Under the pieces are notes generated by a model. That model was not told the origin of the DNA and made no database searches. It saw only the letters and a program-made list of their open reading frames with translations. Shown one piece after another: positions 11,787 to 23,090 of a stretch of 64,000 nucleotides of DNA. This DNA is from Ignelater luminosus (lineage: Eukaryota > Arthropoda > Insecta > Coleoptera > Elateridae), in assembly GCA_011009095.1 (NCBI GenBank), contig VTPC01003830.1, positions 1 through 64,000 on the forward strand. The letters run 5' to 3'. Position numbers and translations under genes: made by a program. How positions within the stretch are numbered: the stretch's first letter is position 1; each line of letters starts with the position of its first letter.

Positions 11787-13573
11787 CAGAGTTGTGACCA
11801 GTACTCAATAAAAAATACTGGGAGTTAAATCAGTATCCAGTATCAAATAATTGATATTTTACTTACATTGCATTATTAAGCACCAGTACTTTTCAATAGT
11901 ACTTGAAATCAAAAATTCGCAGTATTAGTATCAAGTAAATACTCTAAATTACTTTCAGTATTTCTGATTACTTAAGAGTACTTTTAAATACTTGCAGTAC
12001 TTTTAAGTACTACAAGCGTCGTGTTTAGGGACTATCAGTCTATCCACTCATTCACACTTGATCAAATTCTGATCCATAGACGTCCTTCGCCATTGTATTT
12101 TTCAAAGATATCGAAATGACACCGAAAGGTTTCAGTCTACTCAGAGATATGCTTACAGAACCATTAAAACAAATTTTTTATCTTTTCAGATTTAGTGGCT
12201 AGTCAGAGAATATTGGCCCACATTCAACTGTAAAAATTCTTTTTTCGATAAAGAAAGGAAAATAGAAGATTGTCATACATGTTTCTCATGTGAGAAAACG
12301 AAAGACGATCGCCTATTCTAGTCATTTTGTGAAAATTGCGAGAAATACCAAACATTTACCGTTTGCAACAAAATTTAATTATGTGTCAGATAGAAGCCTC
12401 TAAACAAGATTAGTGTAAGTGCAGTTTGATCCTCTTGTGGTTTTTTTACTCCCATCCCAACATCTAGGGAGAGATGTGCTTTTCCGGCATATTCCTAGAA
12501 CAAAAGCCTTCTCAAAATGATACTTTTTGTCGAGAATGAAGCTTAATAAATCGGATTCAAAGCTCTTCGATTGTTTTTCTGTTAAGATGTTACGGAAAAT
12601 CGAATTTTGACCACATCTGACTTTTTGTAATTGGCCGTGGTCGCAGTCTTTTACAAATATCTTCTCTCTTTCATTGGATATTTTGAATCAGCTACGAAAA
12701 AAACTCTTTGCTGTACCTCAAAAACAGTCAACCTGATAGATTTCTAAACAACCGAAGGAACCCGTGTTAAAACAATTGAAGGTAGCATGGTAAAATGATG
12801 TCTACTAATAGCACTTGACGCCTTGAATACGAATTGGAAAAAAAGTTCAAGAATCAATTGGTTAACAGTTATAGATGAAAAACCTTGAAGTAATGCAAAG
12901 AAATCATGTAGATAACTCAGATTATAAACTTTGAGCTCAAGAAAGAACGCTTACTTGACCTAACCAAACATAACCCCTCGTGCCAGATATTACCAATTTT
13001 TCTTAAGAGATCTCATTTCAGCATTTTGCTGTTGCACTGTGTAATCCTACTTGAGCTGGAAATAAAGGTTAGTAACATGAATTGTCCGAACGATTTTTAA
13101 ATACACACACAATTGAATGAAGAAAATACTGGAAGTGCTTTAGTGTAAACTACTTGGAGGGTTTATATGTGATTTCACTGGAAATAGAGTGCTTGAAGTG
13201 GTTTACATGTTTACAGTACGTTTTAAAATAACTAGTAGTACTTATCAAAAATTTTTGAAAACAAGTACCAGTACTTTGTAGACATAATACTGAAGATTCT
13301 ACTTAAAATATCTACATTACTGATCACAATATTTGCAGTACATTTTCGTACTGAGTACTTCAACTCTGTTTACAGTACTTTTTTAAGTAACCAGTAGTAC
13401 TTGTTAAAAATTTTAGAAAAGTACCAGTATTAGTATTTCATAAACATAATACTGAAAATCCCAGTACCAACACAGACATTTTAAAAGTACTGCAAGTAAA
13501 GTCCTTGAAGTACTACCTAAGTTACTGTTTACAATATTTGCAGTACATTTTTGTACTGAGTACCTCAACTCTG
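11787..13573. mobile_element. hAT-like non-autonomous element, 1,787 bp
   Basis: The left end begins CAGAGTTG at 11787 and the right end finishes CAACTCTG at 13573, giving an 8-bp terminal inverted repeat with looser similarity beyond. The flanking octamers AGTGCCAG (11779-11786) and AGTATCAG (13574-13581) match at 6 of 8 positions, as expected for an aged 8-bp hAT target duplication. Both ends are packed with AGTACTT/AAGTACT-type subterminal motifs, typical binding-site clusters of hAT elements. No transposase frame was recognised inside, so I call it non-autonomous or too decayed to read. Confidence 0.8.
13209..13573. repeat. Right end of hAT-like element present twice in tandem
   Basis: Segments 13209-13368 and 13369-13573 both begin GTTTACAGTAC, share (A/C)CAGTAGTACTT-like and ACATAATACTGAA blocks, and end with TTTGCAGTACATTTT(C/T)GTACTGAGTAC(T/C)TCAACTCTG. 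The second copy is about 45 bp longer because of an extra block before its terminus. A duplicated end can arise by abortive transposition or by an element inserting into its own end. Confidence 0.75.
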
Positions 13574-13581
13574 AGTATCAG

Positions 13582-14200
13582 AATACTCAATCCTTTTCAA
13601 ACGAAGAAAAGAATTTCATATTGTTGAAATTTTTTCAACAATATGAAAGGGATGAAAGGGATGAAAGGGATGAAAAAAAAGAAGAATCAAAGGAATGGTG
13701 GCGTGTTGGTTCAAAGCCACCTAGAAAATTTCGTGTTGTTGCTTCAGCAAGAAAAGTCATGGCAACAATATTTTGGGGCTTTGACGGAATACTTCTAATT
13801 GACTATTAAGTAGAAGGTAGAATTATAACAGGAGAATATTACAGTCAGCTTTTATTAAATTTACGAGAATTCATTAAACAAAATATGCAGGGACAAAAAA
13901 TTGACTTGCTATGTCAGGCTACTTCATTGTACTGCTTCAGTTCAATAATCTTAAACTGCACAGGTTTCGTGAATGTAGATTCAAGAAAGTTAATCATCCA
14001 CCGTATAGTCCAGAAGCCTCGGCAGTCTGTTTTCTACTTTAGAATTTAAAAAAAGATTTACGTGGGGGACGTTTTATGAATAATGAAGATTTAAGGTCAG
14101 CAGTAAACGACCATCTTTTAAGTAAAAATTAAAGTTATTTTTATAATGGCATAGAGTTGTTAATTCGAAGATGTAATAAGTAAAACAAAAGGAGACTATA
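13582..14200 (+). pseudogene. Mariner transposase remnant, C-terminal half
   Basis: After the target duplication the frame reads ILNPFQTKKR, matching the linker that follows the second helix-turn-helix in mariner proteins. Downstream, ESKEWWRVGSKPPRKFRVV, KVMATIFWGFDGILLIDY, then GEYYSQLLLNLREFIKQ are typical of the catalytic domain. After a frameshift come NHPPYSPEASAV (a damaged PPYSPDLAPSD motif), LKKDLRGGRFMNNEDLRSAV and FYNGIELLIRRC. A TAA at 13807-13809 and at least one frameshift break the frame. The region that should carry the first catalytic Asp (DETW) is replaced by a palindrome and a 9-bp tandem repeat (13614-13675). Confidence 0.85.
13614..13675. repeat. 35-bp perfect palindrome followed by 9-bp tandem repeat
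   Basis: TTTCATATTGTTGAAA (13614-13629), spacer TTT, and its exact reverse complement (13633-13648) form a perfect 16-bp stem. Partly overlapping its end, ATGAAAGGG is repeated three times (13643-13669) and then decays into ATGAAAAAA. The repeats would translate as (RDE)n inside the mariner relic. Confidence 0.9.
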
Positions 14201-14279
14201 ATGAAAAGCGATTATCAAATTTTTATTTCATTGGTAACGTGTATAATAAAGGCCGAAGAATTCTGGTACACCCCTCGTA

Positions 14280-16661
14280 TGTAAACATCCCCAATCAGAC
14301 ATGAGAATCTTGCTCGGTATTTTAATTGCTAGACATAATAGGTTCTCCTTGAACTCCTAGCCCAAGATGGGGTTTCCTTGAGCTGCTTCTAATCATATAT
14401 ACAGTGTCGAGTATCTCTCATTCTCAGGTTTCAGAGAATTATATTCGCTACTGCACGGCACCCTTCCAAAACTTGCAGCGCCTGAAACACGGACATCGAG
14501 TACCTTCCCGGGAAGATGTAGTGTAGTGTCGAAACTGCAACTATGAGATGTTCTATCTCTTGGAATCCATATTTTTGCCGTAGTAGTACACAGTAGTAGT
14601 GAAGACAATATTTGAGTAGAGTGTACTCAACCATCTTGTACTGGTTTATTGTACTTACTGGTTCAATACATTTATTATACCCTTACTATGGAAATTTCAG
14701 TTTTGTAATCGATTATACAGTGACTGTCTTTTGTACAAGATTTTATACATATACAAAGACATACAGACGTTTTGGCCTTTTTGACCTAAGTATAATCAAT
14801 TGAGAAAGTAGCTTTCTAAGATTTTTTTAGCATAAGGTATACTACTCACTTCTGCCCGTCTTTACACAATATCGGAAAGACTAGAATATTCAATGTGTTA
14901 TGCTGAGCTTGCTATGAAGGTCTAGAGTGAAGTACATTTGGCATGATATCAGAACAGGTATTAAAGGTGAGCAACACCCAATAAGATTTCTGGAGGATCA
15001 GGAGATGTGTGGTTGGTCTCATGGGGTAATATCTAGATCAAGAAAACCTACTCAAATAAAGGGAAAAATTCACTACTTGATAGCTGCGATCACTCTTTGA
15101 TGGAAGATCGCCATCAAGAAGTCTGTCATTTATTTCTTTAATGCACTGTACGATTTATTCTGAACACCTTTATCTTCTGAAGAGGACGTTGTTAAATAAA
15201 TTCTTCTTGTATTTAATATAAATCTCCATTTAGTCATTAACAATGAAGACATAAAAAGCGTGCAGGATCACACTTATTATTTATGCAACATCGAAAGCTC
15301 GTTATCAAAGAAATTTTTGAAATGGCCATCTCAATTCTTTTACATATGAAGGTTTCTGGTAAATAAGTATAAAGTGGATTTTCTAGAGTAGTCAAGCAAT
15401 TATCAAACAAGAACTAATTGTGTTTCATATCTTAGGTTTTTTAGAACATCTTCCCGCAGAGACTTGCACATATAAAGTACTTATTGTTAGTATAAATGGT
15501 TCATCGTATTTTACTACCCTCGACAGGATTTCTTCAATTGTTTTGATGCAACTTAACAATGATAATACTTTGTTCGGAGGTTAATGAAATGACCAAGGTA
15601 CCCATCGTGTCGACTTATGCTAATTGCACCAGAGCTCTGACATTGTAACCTTTCAGTGATCTTGGCAACTCCTAGTCGTATGTGCTTAAAATTGAAGAGC
15701 CTTAGCTTTATAGAATATTTACAAATTGTGACTGTTTTGAACTGTCCTAGTGTTGAACCAGTATTTTTCTCAATCGAAATTTCTCTTGTCCCTCACTAGA
15801 GACGGCTGTCATCTTTCTTGTATTATAATATCTTCTGGAAGCGTTCCTTGAAAATGAGAAATTTGTATTTCGATGTTCAGTTTTACTACGTCCGTTGTAT
15901 ATAATCAAATTGAGTGTGAATTTTATAGATGGAATGAAATACTTTCATGACACCTGAAATAAATGTGTCGTGTGGTCTTTTCTCAATGGAACATCACGTC
16001 TTGAAACAGAAAATAAAAACATTTTTTTCTAAATTGATACTTTTTCAAAGGAAAATTCAAGTTCACTTGGATCAGTTGGTCCTTTAAAGCCATTAAACGA
16101 AATTACAGTTGTATGAGTTTTATAAATAACCGCTTTTGAAGTGACGGAAACTGTTTAAAATCAGATCTCCTCCTAATTAATTCTAAAAGTCAAAGGTGTC
16201 AAATGAAAATGAGATGTGTTGAAAGATATATTGTAATAATTATTACGAAGTTCATTTTCCACAAATTACGACTCTCTGATGAGTGAAAACGAAATTATTT
16301 CAGTTTTGTAACTACAATCGTTTAAACCAGAATATTCAAACCGTATATGCCTGTTTCAAGAATCAAAGACCGTAAAATGTCAAGTGCTGGAAAATTTCTA
16401 TAAAAGAAAAATACAAACGGAAATTGCTGGAATATTGAAATCAAAAATCATCGTTATTCAAAAATAAACCTTTTAATTCCTTTTATGTAGAACAAAATAA
16501 AAATAACAAATACTAAATAAAGTCCAGTTTTACATAATGAGGTTTTTATTGAAGTTCGTTCTGTATAGGTAACTGATGATGGCATGCAAATAAAAAAAAG
16601 TTGAGAACTGTATAATAATGTATATTCAAGAATAAATCGAGGAAACCTTAATGTATGTATA
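14280..16661. other. Non-coding DNA, nothing recognised
   Basis: Open frames at 14393-14803 overlap in different frames on both strands and resemble nothing I know. The rest has no ORF or repeat structure that I could support. Confidence 0.45.
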
Positions 16662-17383
16662 CAATGTGTCCAAGATAAGGAGAGCCACTACAGGGATCTC
16701 GGAAACCATAAGAGATAGAGAAACGGTTAAGGAGAAAAAGTACCACAATGAAGCGCCTAGTTTAAAATTCCGTTTAAAGAATATAAATATTTCGAACGAT
16801 TCCGAAAATATTCGAAAAAAACCGAAAAATTGCAATTTTTTTTCATTCCTGTCTGAGGTTATTTTTTAACATAATGAGAAACGATACTTTCTTATAACAC
16901 TTTATTGAGAAGAAGAAGATGGCATTATTTTTTTGGTACGACGTTCCGTTGCTCAGATATCATCTTCAAGTTCAGATTTTTAAATACGGACCTAATTAAT
17001 TTATTTAAAATCTTAGAGTTACAGTGGCCTCTAATGCGTAGAGGGCTTTGAAAAATAAACAATCATCTTTTATTTACGGCTGTCAAAGCCCTTTATGCTT
17101 TAGAGGCCATTGTAAATCTAAAATGTTCTTCTTCTCAATAAAGTGTTATAAGAAAATGTTTGTCGTTTTTCATTATGTTAAAAAATAAACTCAGAAAAAA
17201 TGAAAACAAATTGCAATTTTCTGGTTTTTTCAAATATTTTCGGAATCGTTCGGAGTATTTTTATTTTTTATCGTGCTAGACGCTTAATTCATAATTGCGC
17301 CACTTTTTCCCAATTTAACCGTTTCTCTATTTCTTATGGTTTCCAAGATCCCTGTACTGGTCCTCCTTATCTTGGACACATTG
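16662..17383. mobile_element. Long foldback element (about 0.72 kb) with TA at both ends
   Basis: The element begins CAATGTGTCCAAGATAAGG and ends with the exact reverse complement of its first 19 bases, each end flanked by TA. The arms stay recognisably complementary over most of their length. For example GGAAACCATAAGAGATAGAG pairs with CTCTATTTCTTATGGTTTCC, both arms carry AAAACGA(C/T)/CATTATGTTAAAAAATAA-type blocks and a GAGAAGAAGAA tract, and the centre pairs GTGGCCTCTAATGCGTAGAG with a CTTTATGCTTTAGAGGCCAT block. The left arm has about 100 bp (from roughly 16920) without counterpart. TA flanks suggest a Tc1/mariner-superfamily foldback or MITE. The short open frames on both strands here are by-products of the hairpin. 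Confidence 0.85.
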
Positions 17384-20050
17384 TATTCTTGAGTTAGTTA
17401 CGATGTTATGTAACTGCGCTTCCAATTAAAGTTCCCGTAAAACGAATTGTTGATGTTCCATATTATTCTTTTTCCGAAAAGGGTCTCAATTCCATTTCTT
17501 TGGTTTCTTATACTTTTGCAGATCCTTTCTTCAGAAGTCTTTCATTCCTTAGTTATTCGCATGTATTGGAAATCATACAGTATTTCACCTTTGACTTCAT
17601 GCTTTTACTAAAGGGGGTGATCCCGTGATGCTGTTGCGTTTCTGTTGGAGTTTTTCTAAGTACTAAAGGTCAATAACTGCATTGGTGCAAGACCTTGATG
17701 ACACCTTTTTTATCTTATCCTTTCCGTTTCCGTTTCCAGAGATCACCGTTTAGCATGTTAATGATTAAAGTAAACATATAAAGTAAAGAACTTTTAATTC
17801 CAGCAAATAAACAAACATTCTCAGCTGAATTGGCATCTAAGATCTATGCAAACATCTCATAGTTAGCTTGGAGGTTATGGTATATGCAGACAAGCTGGTT
17901 TTATATCAACTTTTTTGAAGCTTTTTGTGATTTTGTTAGATATGATGTTTGTTTTCATTTCTAAATAATAATTTATGTCAGTATGAATTACTTTAGACAC
18001 CTTACTTTACTTCAGTTCTCATCTTTTTTTGTGAACATGTTCACCGTTATCACTTGACTTACCAAGCTAAAATCCCCTTATTCACAATACATCTAAATAT
18101 AACAGTCCGAAGCATTCATTTCATACTGGCATAACAGAGCAGTCGGAATCTTTTTCACACTCCTGCAGTTTTCACTCCATTGAGCTAGTTATTGATTACA
18201 TATATATTAGGTACATTATGTGCAATTATCCAAACTACTGGGGTACTTAGTTCTTATTACTTGGTTCCTTGTTTGTTAGGTAACTCTCCTTCAGTAAAAA
18301 GTCACCAACCCTTATTTTATCTACTTAATTGTAAAACTGTAAAAGAGAAATTTTCTTCCAAGCCTTTTTTAAAAAATTTTTATCTTATTGATTATGTGTG
18401 TAAACGTAAACACAGGTGTATGACTTTCCATAAAATGACTTTTAAAAAAGCACCTGCGAGTTTACAATACATGGTTTCCCCACAATGCTGATCGATAAAA
18501 TATTTTTCCACTTAACAACGTTGTGATTAAAGCAAAGTATTTAATATTCATAGGTGAATATTTCAATATACTGTTGACACAATACACAATTGTGTACACG
18601 AATATTTAATCTCAAAAAGTAAGGGGTAATCACCCCAATTTGATGATGGATTTAAAAGGTAAAACCTCAAATATCATTCATTTGTTCAATGTTCTGTCGG
18701 ATTATTGCATTTCTGAATTTTTGCTGGTTAATTCTCCAAAATAAAGCATTTCCTAGAACTTAAGTTCTAATAGTCTATTCATTATGAGTTTAACCCTCAT
18801 CTATACAGCGATGACTGACACAGTAAATCAATACTAATTTTATTTCGTGTTTTTGGATACTATAATTTGTCGTTTGTGCTTGGAGATTCAAAAAAGGTAA
18901 TTCCTCGGCATTTATAAACACTTGCAGAAATTCTGAAGTTTTTGGCTTTTACTCGATCCTTTTTATAAACTTCCTCCTGTCTCCTGTATGGAAAAGTATT
19001 ACTACTACTATTTGAGATATTGTTGGAGAAGTTTTGAGAATCTTCTTAACCTGTTGACTTTTCATTATTATGGTTCGACATTCGATTTTGTCATTTTTTT
19101 ACATTATAAAAATGATGCATCAATTAGTCTTGTGTGATGCCGTCTCTGAATTCTTCTTTTTTCTCGTTTTTACCAACCATTCATATTCTCAATGTGAGAT
19201 TTCACTGCTTATCTATCTCAAGATATTAGCAACACCAAAACTTGCTTAGCAGTACATCACCGCTGTAGGTTTCACTTAAGATATGTTAGATCTTTAGTTG
19301 CTTTCGACTTTTTTTTTTAAAGTCTGACATTTTTTTCTAAAAGTCTGGACATGAAAAGCCATGGATTCATAAATTTCCGTTGGTTTCTATAAGATTATTG
19401 TGTTTCCAACAAATTTCTAATCAAGAATCTGAAAAATAGTTCCAAACTAGAAGCTTTTCATTAATCTCCAAACAATTTCCAAGTTAGAATACACATAAAT
19501 GTTGAATTTGCGAATGTTTGAATTAGCGTACGGTGCAAATCTTCCAAGTTCAAATAGATGTCTGAACAAAAACAAAAAACTCGATTTGTAACAGTTTTGT
19601 TATAAGACTATCACCGAATGAAATAGGAGCTTTCTCAGGATCTCCAAGGTTTCTTTACATGTATTGTCATCTTTTAATGTTTAGCCTAATCAGGCTTTAC
19701 ACTTAAAAAAGTGATCCTTTAAAAAAAGGTGAGTGTTTAAGGGGCCCAAAACAAATTTAGTAGCTAGAGCAAACTGTTTTTTTTGACAGCAGGAGCAAAA
19801 CCTCTGAATAGGTTTTCGAAGTAGTTGATCTTGCTGAAACTACTTTCGTTTTAGTGACACTTTGTAAAATCTTTACCTCCGAATTCTGAAGAAGAATTAT
19901 TAATTGATGCACTGATCAAAGATGGACAGTTTTGTTGTTACGAGAATCATGCAAATTTGACAGTTTAGTTTTCCATCTTCCTTCCATCCTCCAAATGTAT
20001 GTAGTCTATTCTGATTAAATTAGTCTTACTAGTGTAAACCATATTATTGT
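17384..20050. other. Non-coding DNA, one unrecognised small ORF
   Basis: A 99-codon frame at 18192-18491 (plus) has no recognisable domain and no splice or promoter context. A short palindrome GGGGTAATCACCCC-type block lies at 18623-18636. Nothing else was supported. Confidence 0.4.
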
Positions 20051-20059
20051 AAGTAAGGG

Positions 20060-21600
20060 CAGAGAATTAACAACAACGTTTATACCACTTGATACTCTTA
20101 AAGCTGAACCACGTATGAATGTCTAGTGCCCAACAGGGACAAAATCATTGAAGCCATAAAAGAAAAGTTGTGAACACATATAGTTAATTTTTGTATCACA
20201 AATTTAGTCTTTCCTTTTAGTTGGAAAAAAGCCGAAAACAAAGAATCTTGAAGACTTTAAAGATTTGCATCCTATTTCTATACTTTATGTTTTCTCCAAA
20301 AGCTTAGAAAAAGTTATCAATATCCAGTTACAAAACTTACTTGAAGAAAATCATTTACTGCCGGAGACAGTCTGAATTTAGGTGAAGACACAGCTGCACT
20401 ACCACGTTACTTAAAATAACTGATGATTTGTTTGCCGCTTGTGGAAAAAAACTAGCAACAGTTATGGTTTTACTAAATTTCTCGAAAGCATTTGATACTG
20501 TAAATAATTATAAATTACTACTAACTATTTTGCATTTTTGTGGTCTCTTATCCGTAGCTATTAAATTTTTTAAAAATTATCTAATGCGTCAACAAGCAGT
20601 ATACAAAAATAACACATCTCGATATCTTCTTTCAACTTCAGGAGTACCCCAAGATTCTATTCTTAGTCCAATATTGTTCTCAATTTATACATCAAGCTTG
20701 AAGATATAAGTTTCCACTTTTATGCCGACGATACAACTATGGTCTGGTGCAGAAAATCCCTGTAAAAAAATCAACGAAGATTTACGTTTGATGTCAAACA
20801 CTGCCTTAGAACATCCTTGAAGTTGAATCCTAATAAAACTAACATAATATTGGACGGCATAAAAGTGGAAACTTGCACCAAAGTAAAAAACTTAGGACTA
20901 ATTACAGATAAAGATCTGCGTTTTAAGTCACATATTAACAGCGTAATCAGAAAAGGTTTTTGTAAGATTCGTATTATATATCAAAACAGAGAATATCTGC
21001 ATGCTTGTATCAAAAAACTTCTTTGCGATGCTCTGGTCCTATCACATTTAAATTACTGCGGCGCCGAAGTTGTGTATGGACCATGAATAGATCAAACCGA
21101 TATTTATAGAATCCAGCGGTTACAAAATGCTTGTTTACGATTGATTTACGGTATACCCAGGACAGTGTATGGCGTATCTGATAAATTGACACCTGTGAGG
21201 TAGCTAAACATGTCAAATAGACATGTATGTATTATATTATAAAATTCTGACTGCTACAAGTCCGCAATATCTGTTCAATAATATTAGTTTTCGCACTGAT
21301 ATACATCATTTAAATTTGCGGTTTAGAGGTCTTATAACCACACCCCCTAAAGAACAGCTATGTTTAAACGCTCAAATTCGTACATAGCAGCATCATACTT
21401 AAACAATATATCAGGCAAAGACAAATCCATGATTACAGGTAAATTAAAGAATACTAAAGAATATTCTCTTTTCAAAAATGTGAGAAAACCAAAGACAATA
21501 ATTAATATTAATGGCAATTTATGTATACTACCTTTTCCTATTTATTATTTTTTTCTTTTTAGAATTAGTATACTTTTATTTTGCATTTCTTTTTTCTTCA
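20060..21600 (+). pseudogene. LINE reverse transcriptase remnant (plus strand, Jockey/CR1-like)
   Basis: Fragments follow the order of a non-LTR reverse transcriptase. FPFSWKKA precedes DFKDLHPISILYVFSKSLEK (about 20206-20310). Then come VMVLLNFSKAFDTVNN (palm A), STSGVPQDSILSPILFSIYT (about 20636-20690) and, after a frameshift, FHFYADDTTMVW with the catalytic YADD at 20721-20732. LKLNPNKTNIIL and KVKNLGLITDKDLRF follow at 20817-20930, then thumb sequence ALVLSHLNYC and RLQNACLRLIYGIPR to about 21160. Multiple frameshifts and stops show an old copy. The 21360-21530 frame (SYIAASYLNNISG) resembles the C-terminal end of such ORF2 proteins. It lies tail to tail with the minus-strand LINE beginning near 21690. 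Confidence 0.85.
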
Positions 21601-21689
21601 CAAGTTAAGTGGTAGAGCAGCATCAACTATCAGTTTGATGCTGACCTTCCCCTCCAACATTGCTCAGAAATAATTGTACTTTTAGTTCC

Positions 21690-23088
21690 TAGGAATAAGC
21701 CTTTTGAAGTAATTTACAAACATGCTCTTTAAGTTGTAATTTCGTATCCAAAATAATACCTAAATTTTTTGCAGAATCAACCACCCTATTATGAATATGT
21801 AAAGTATGATCATTCTTTACAGATGTTACTTGGTTTTTACTGCCGAAAAATAACATATGCGATTTGCTGCTATTAAGTTTTAAATTGTGTTCAAATAAAA
21901 GTTGTTTAATTATGCCGAGGTCACTGTTGATATCTTCATAAGCCTGAATTCTCTTGGAGAAAGAAAATTATGCGAACTTCATTGGCGTAAGCTTCGTTTT
22001 AAATTGTTTTAAAGATTTTAAAACTGTGGTACTCCATTTTGAAATTATGGTACTCCGGATGAGATATCAAAGGAATTTGAAATCTGATTGTTACTTATTT
22101 CTAATCATTAAACTTCTATCAGATAAATAAGATTTCATTAAATTGGCAGACATCATAAAAACCGTAAAACGTACTTCATTTTAGCAACCGTAAGGTCATG
22201 ACTGATAGTGTGAAACTCTTTGGAAAGGTCGAGTAATATCAAAGCCAAAATCATATGTTTATCAGAAGCAGTGACAGATGCAAGAGAATTGGCAATACTA
22301 AATCCTCCTTTGAAATTAGATTGACAACCCGGTAATAAATTGTTTTCATTGAAGAAGCAGTAGATTTGTGTATACAAAATCTGTTTAAAAATTTTTGATA
22401 TGCTAATTATTCTAAGATACGAGGATTTTAGATTTGCAACCATTGAAAGAAGTAGACCCACAGCTTCTTCCCAGCCAAATGGAAAGTAATTCAATGCAAC
22501 AATTGCTAATGTGAGTAACATATAAGACTGACATATTTTAGCATCACGAAGGAAATGTTATAAGAATCTATAGCATTAGATGTTAGACTATGCAAAATTG
22601 TATCTATTGCAGTAAGCGGAAATTTGAAAGAATCATCAACGAAATTAAGACTAGTTAAATAATAATTAATTTGATCATTGCAATCGTTAGTATAGTAGCT
22701 TGAATGAATGAAGTGAAATAGTTACCATTAGATTTAGGATTGCTTGAGTCAAGAGGTGTATCATGACATTTGGCAAATCGTATCTTTAGATCAGTTAAAG
22801 CTGGCCATAATTTACTGGAATCAATATATTTTGAAAGCGTATCAAGATATGCCGTTTTTCTGCAGTTATTTGTAGTGATTTCACTCCGAGGCAGATTTAG
22901 TCCTATTCTATTTCCTCAAAGCACTGTCACGCTTCCTCATAATTGCCTTTAAATTACCGGTCAACCAAGGTGCTTTAAGTTTAGTAACCTTCACCACCTC
23001 GATTGGGGCATGAACATCAAAAACCAATAAGAAAAAGGCTACGAAAATGGAGACGTTGTTATGGATATTATTTTCACGAATTAGATTA
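21690..23088 (-). pseudogene. LINE ORF2 remnant: linker and reverse transcriptase
   Basis: Reading from 23088 downward, ENNIHNNVSIFVAFFLLVFD, then HAPIEVVKVTKLKAPWLTGN and LKAIMRKRDSALRK match the linker between endonuclease and reverse transcriptase. Next come SISKIFKQILYTQIYCFFNE, NNLLPGCQSNFKGG and ALILLDLSKEFHTISHDL (palm A, the usual KAFDT changed to KEFHT). SNSFDISSGVP follows near 22080. The catalytic YADD box appears degraded to YANE near 21980. Then INSDLGIIKQLLFEHNLKLN, SKSHMLFFGSKNQ and DSAKNLGIILDTKLQLKEHV run to about 21690. Stops and frameshifts are frequent, so it cannot be active. Confidence 0.85.
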
Positions 23089-23090
23089 TA

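Larger units (their letters stand above)
11317..14279 (+). mobile_element. Old mariner relic split by a hAT-like insertion
   Basis: Mariner transposase similarity occurs at 11454-11786 and resumes at 13582-14200. The right end reads, reverse-complemented, TACGAGGGGTGTACCAGAAT (ending at 14279). A degenerate partner beginning TACGTAAGGAATGATCCAAA lies at 11317. Removing the hAT-like insert and its duplicated 8 bp leaves about 1.17 kb, close to the usual 1.3 kb of a mariner. The coding parts have stops and frameshifts, so the element is dead. The left terminus is less certain than the right one. Confidence 0.75.

Noticed and set aside
16626..17397. Three 65-72 codon frames on both strands
   Set aside because: They lie in the arms of the foldback element and mirror each other; no protein similarity.
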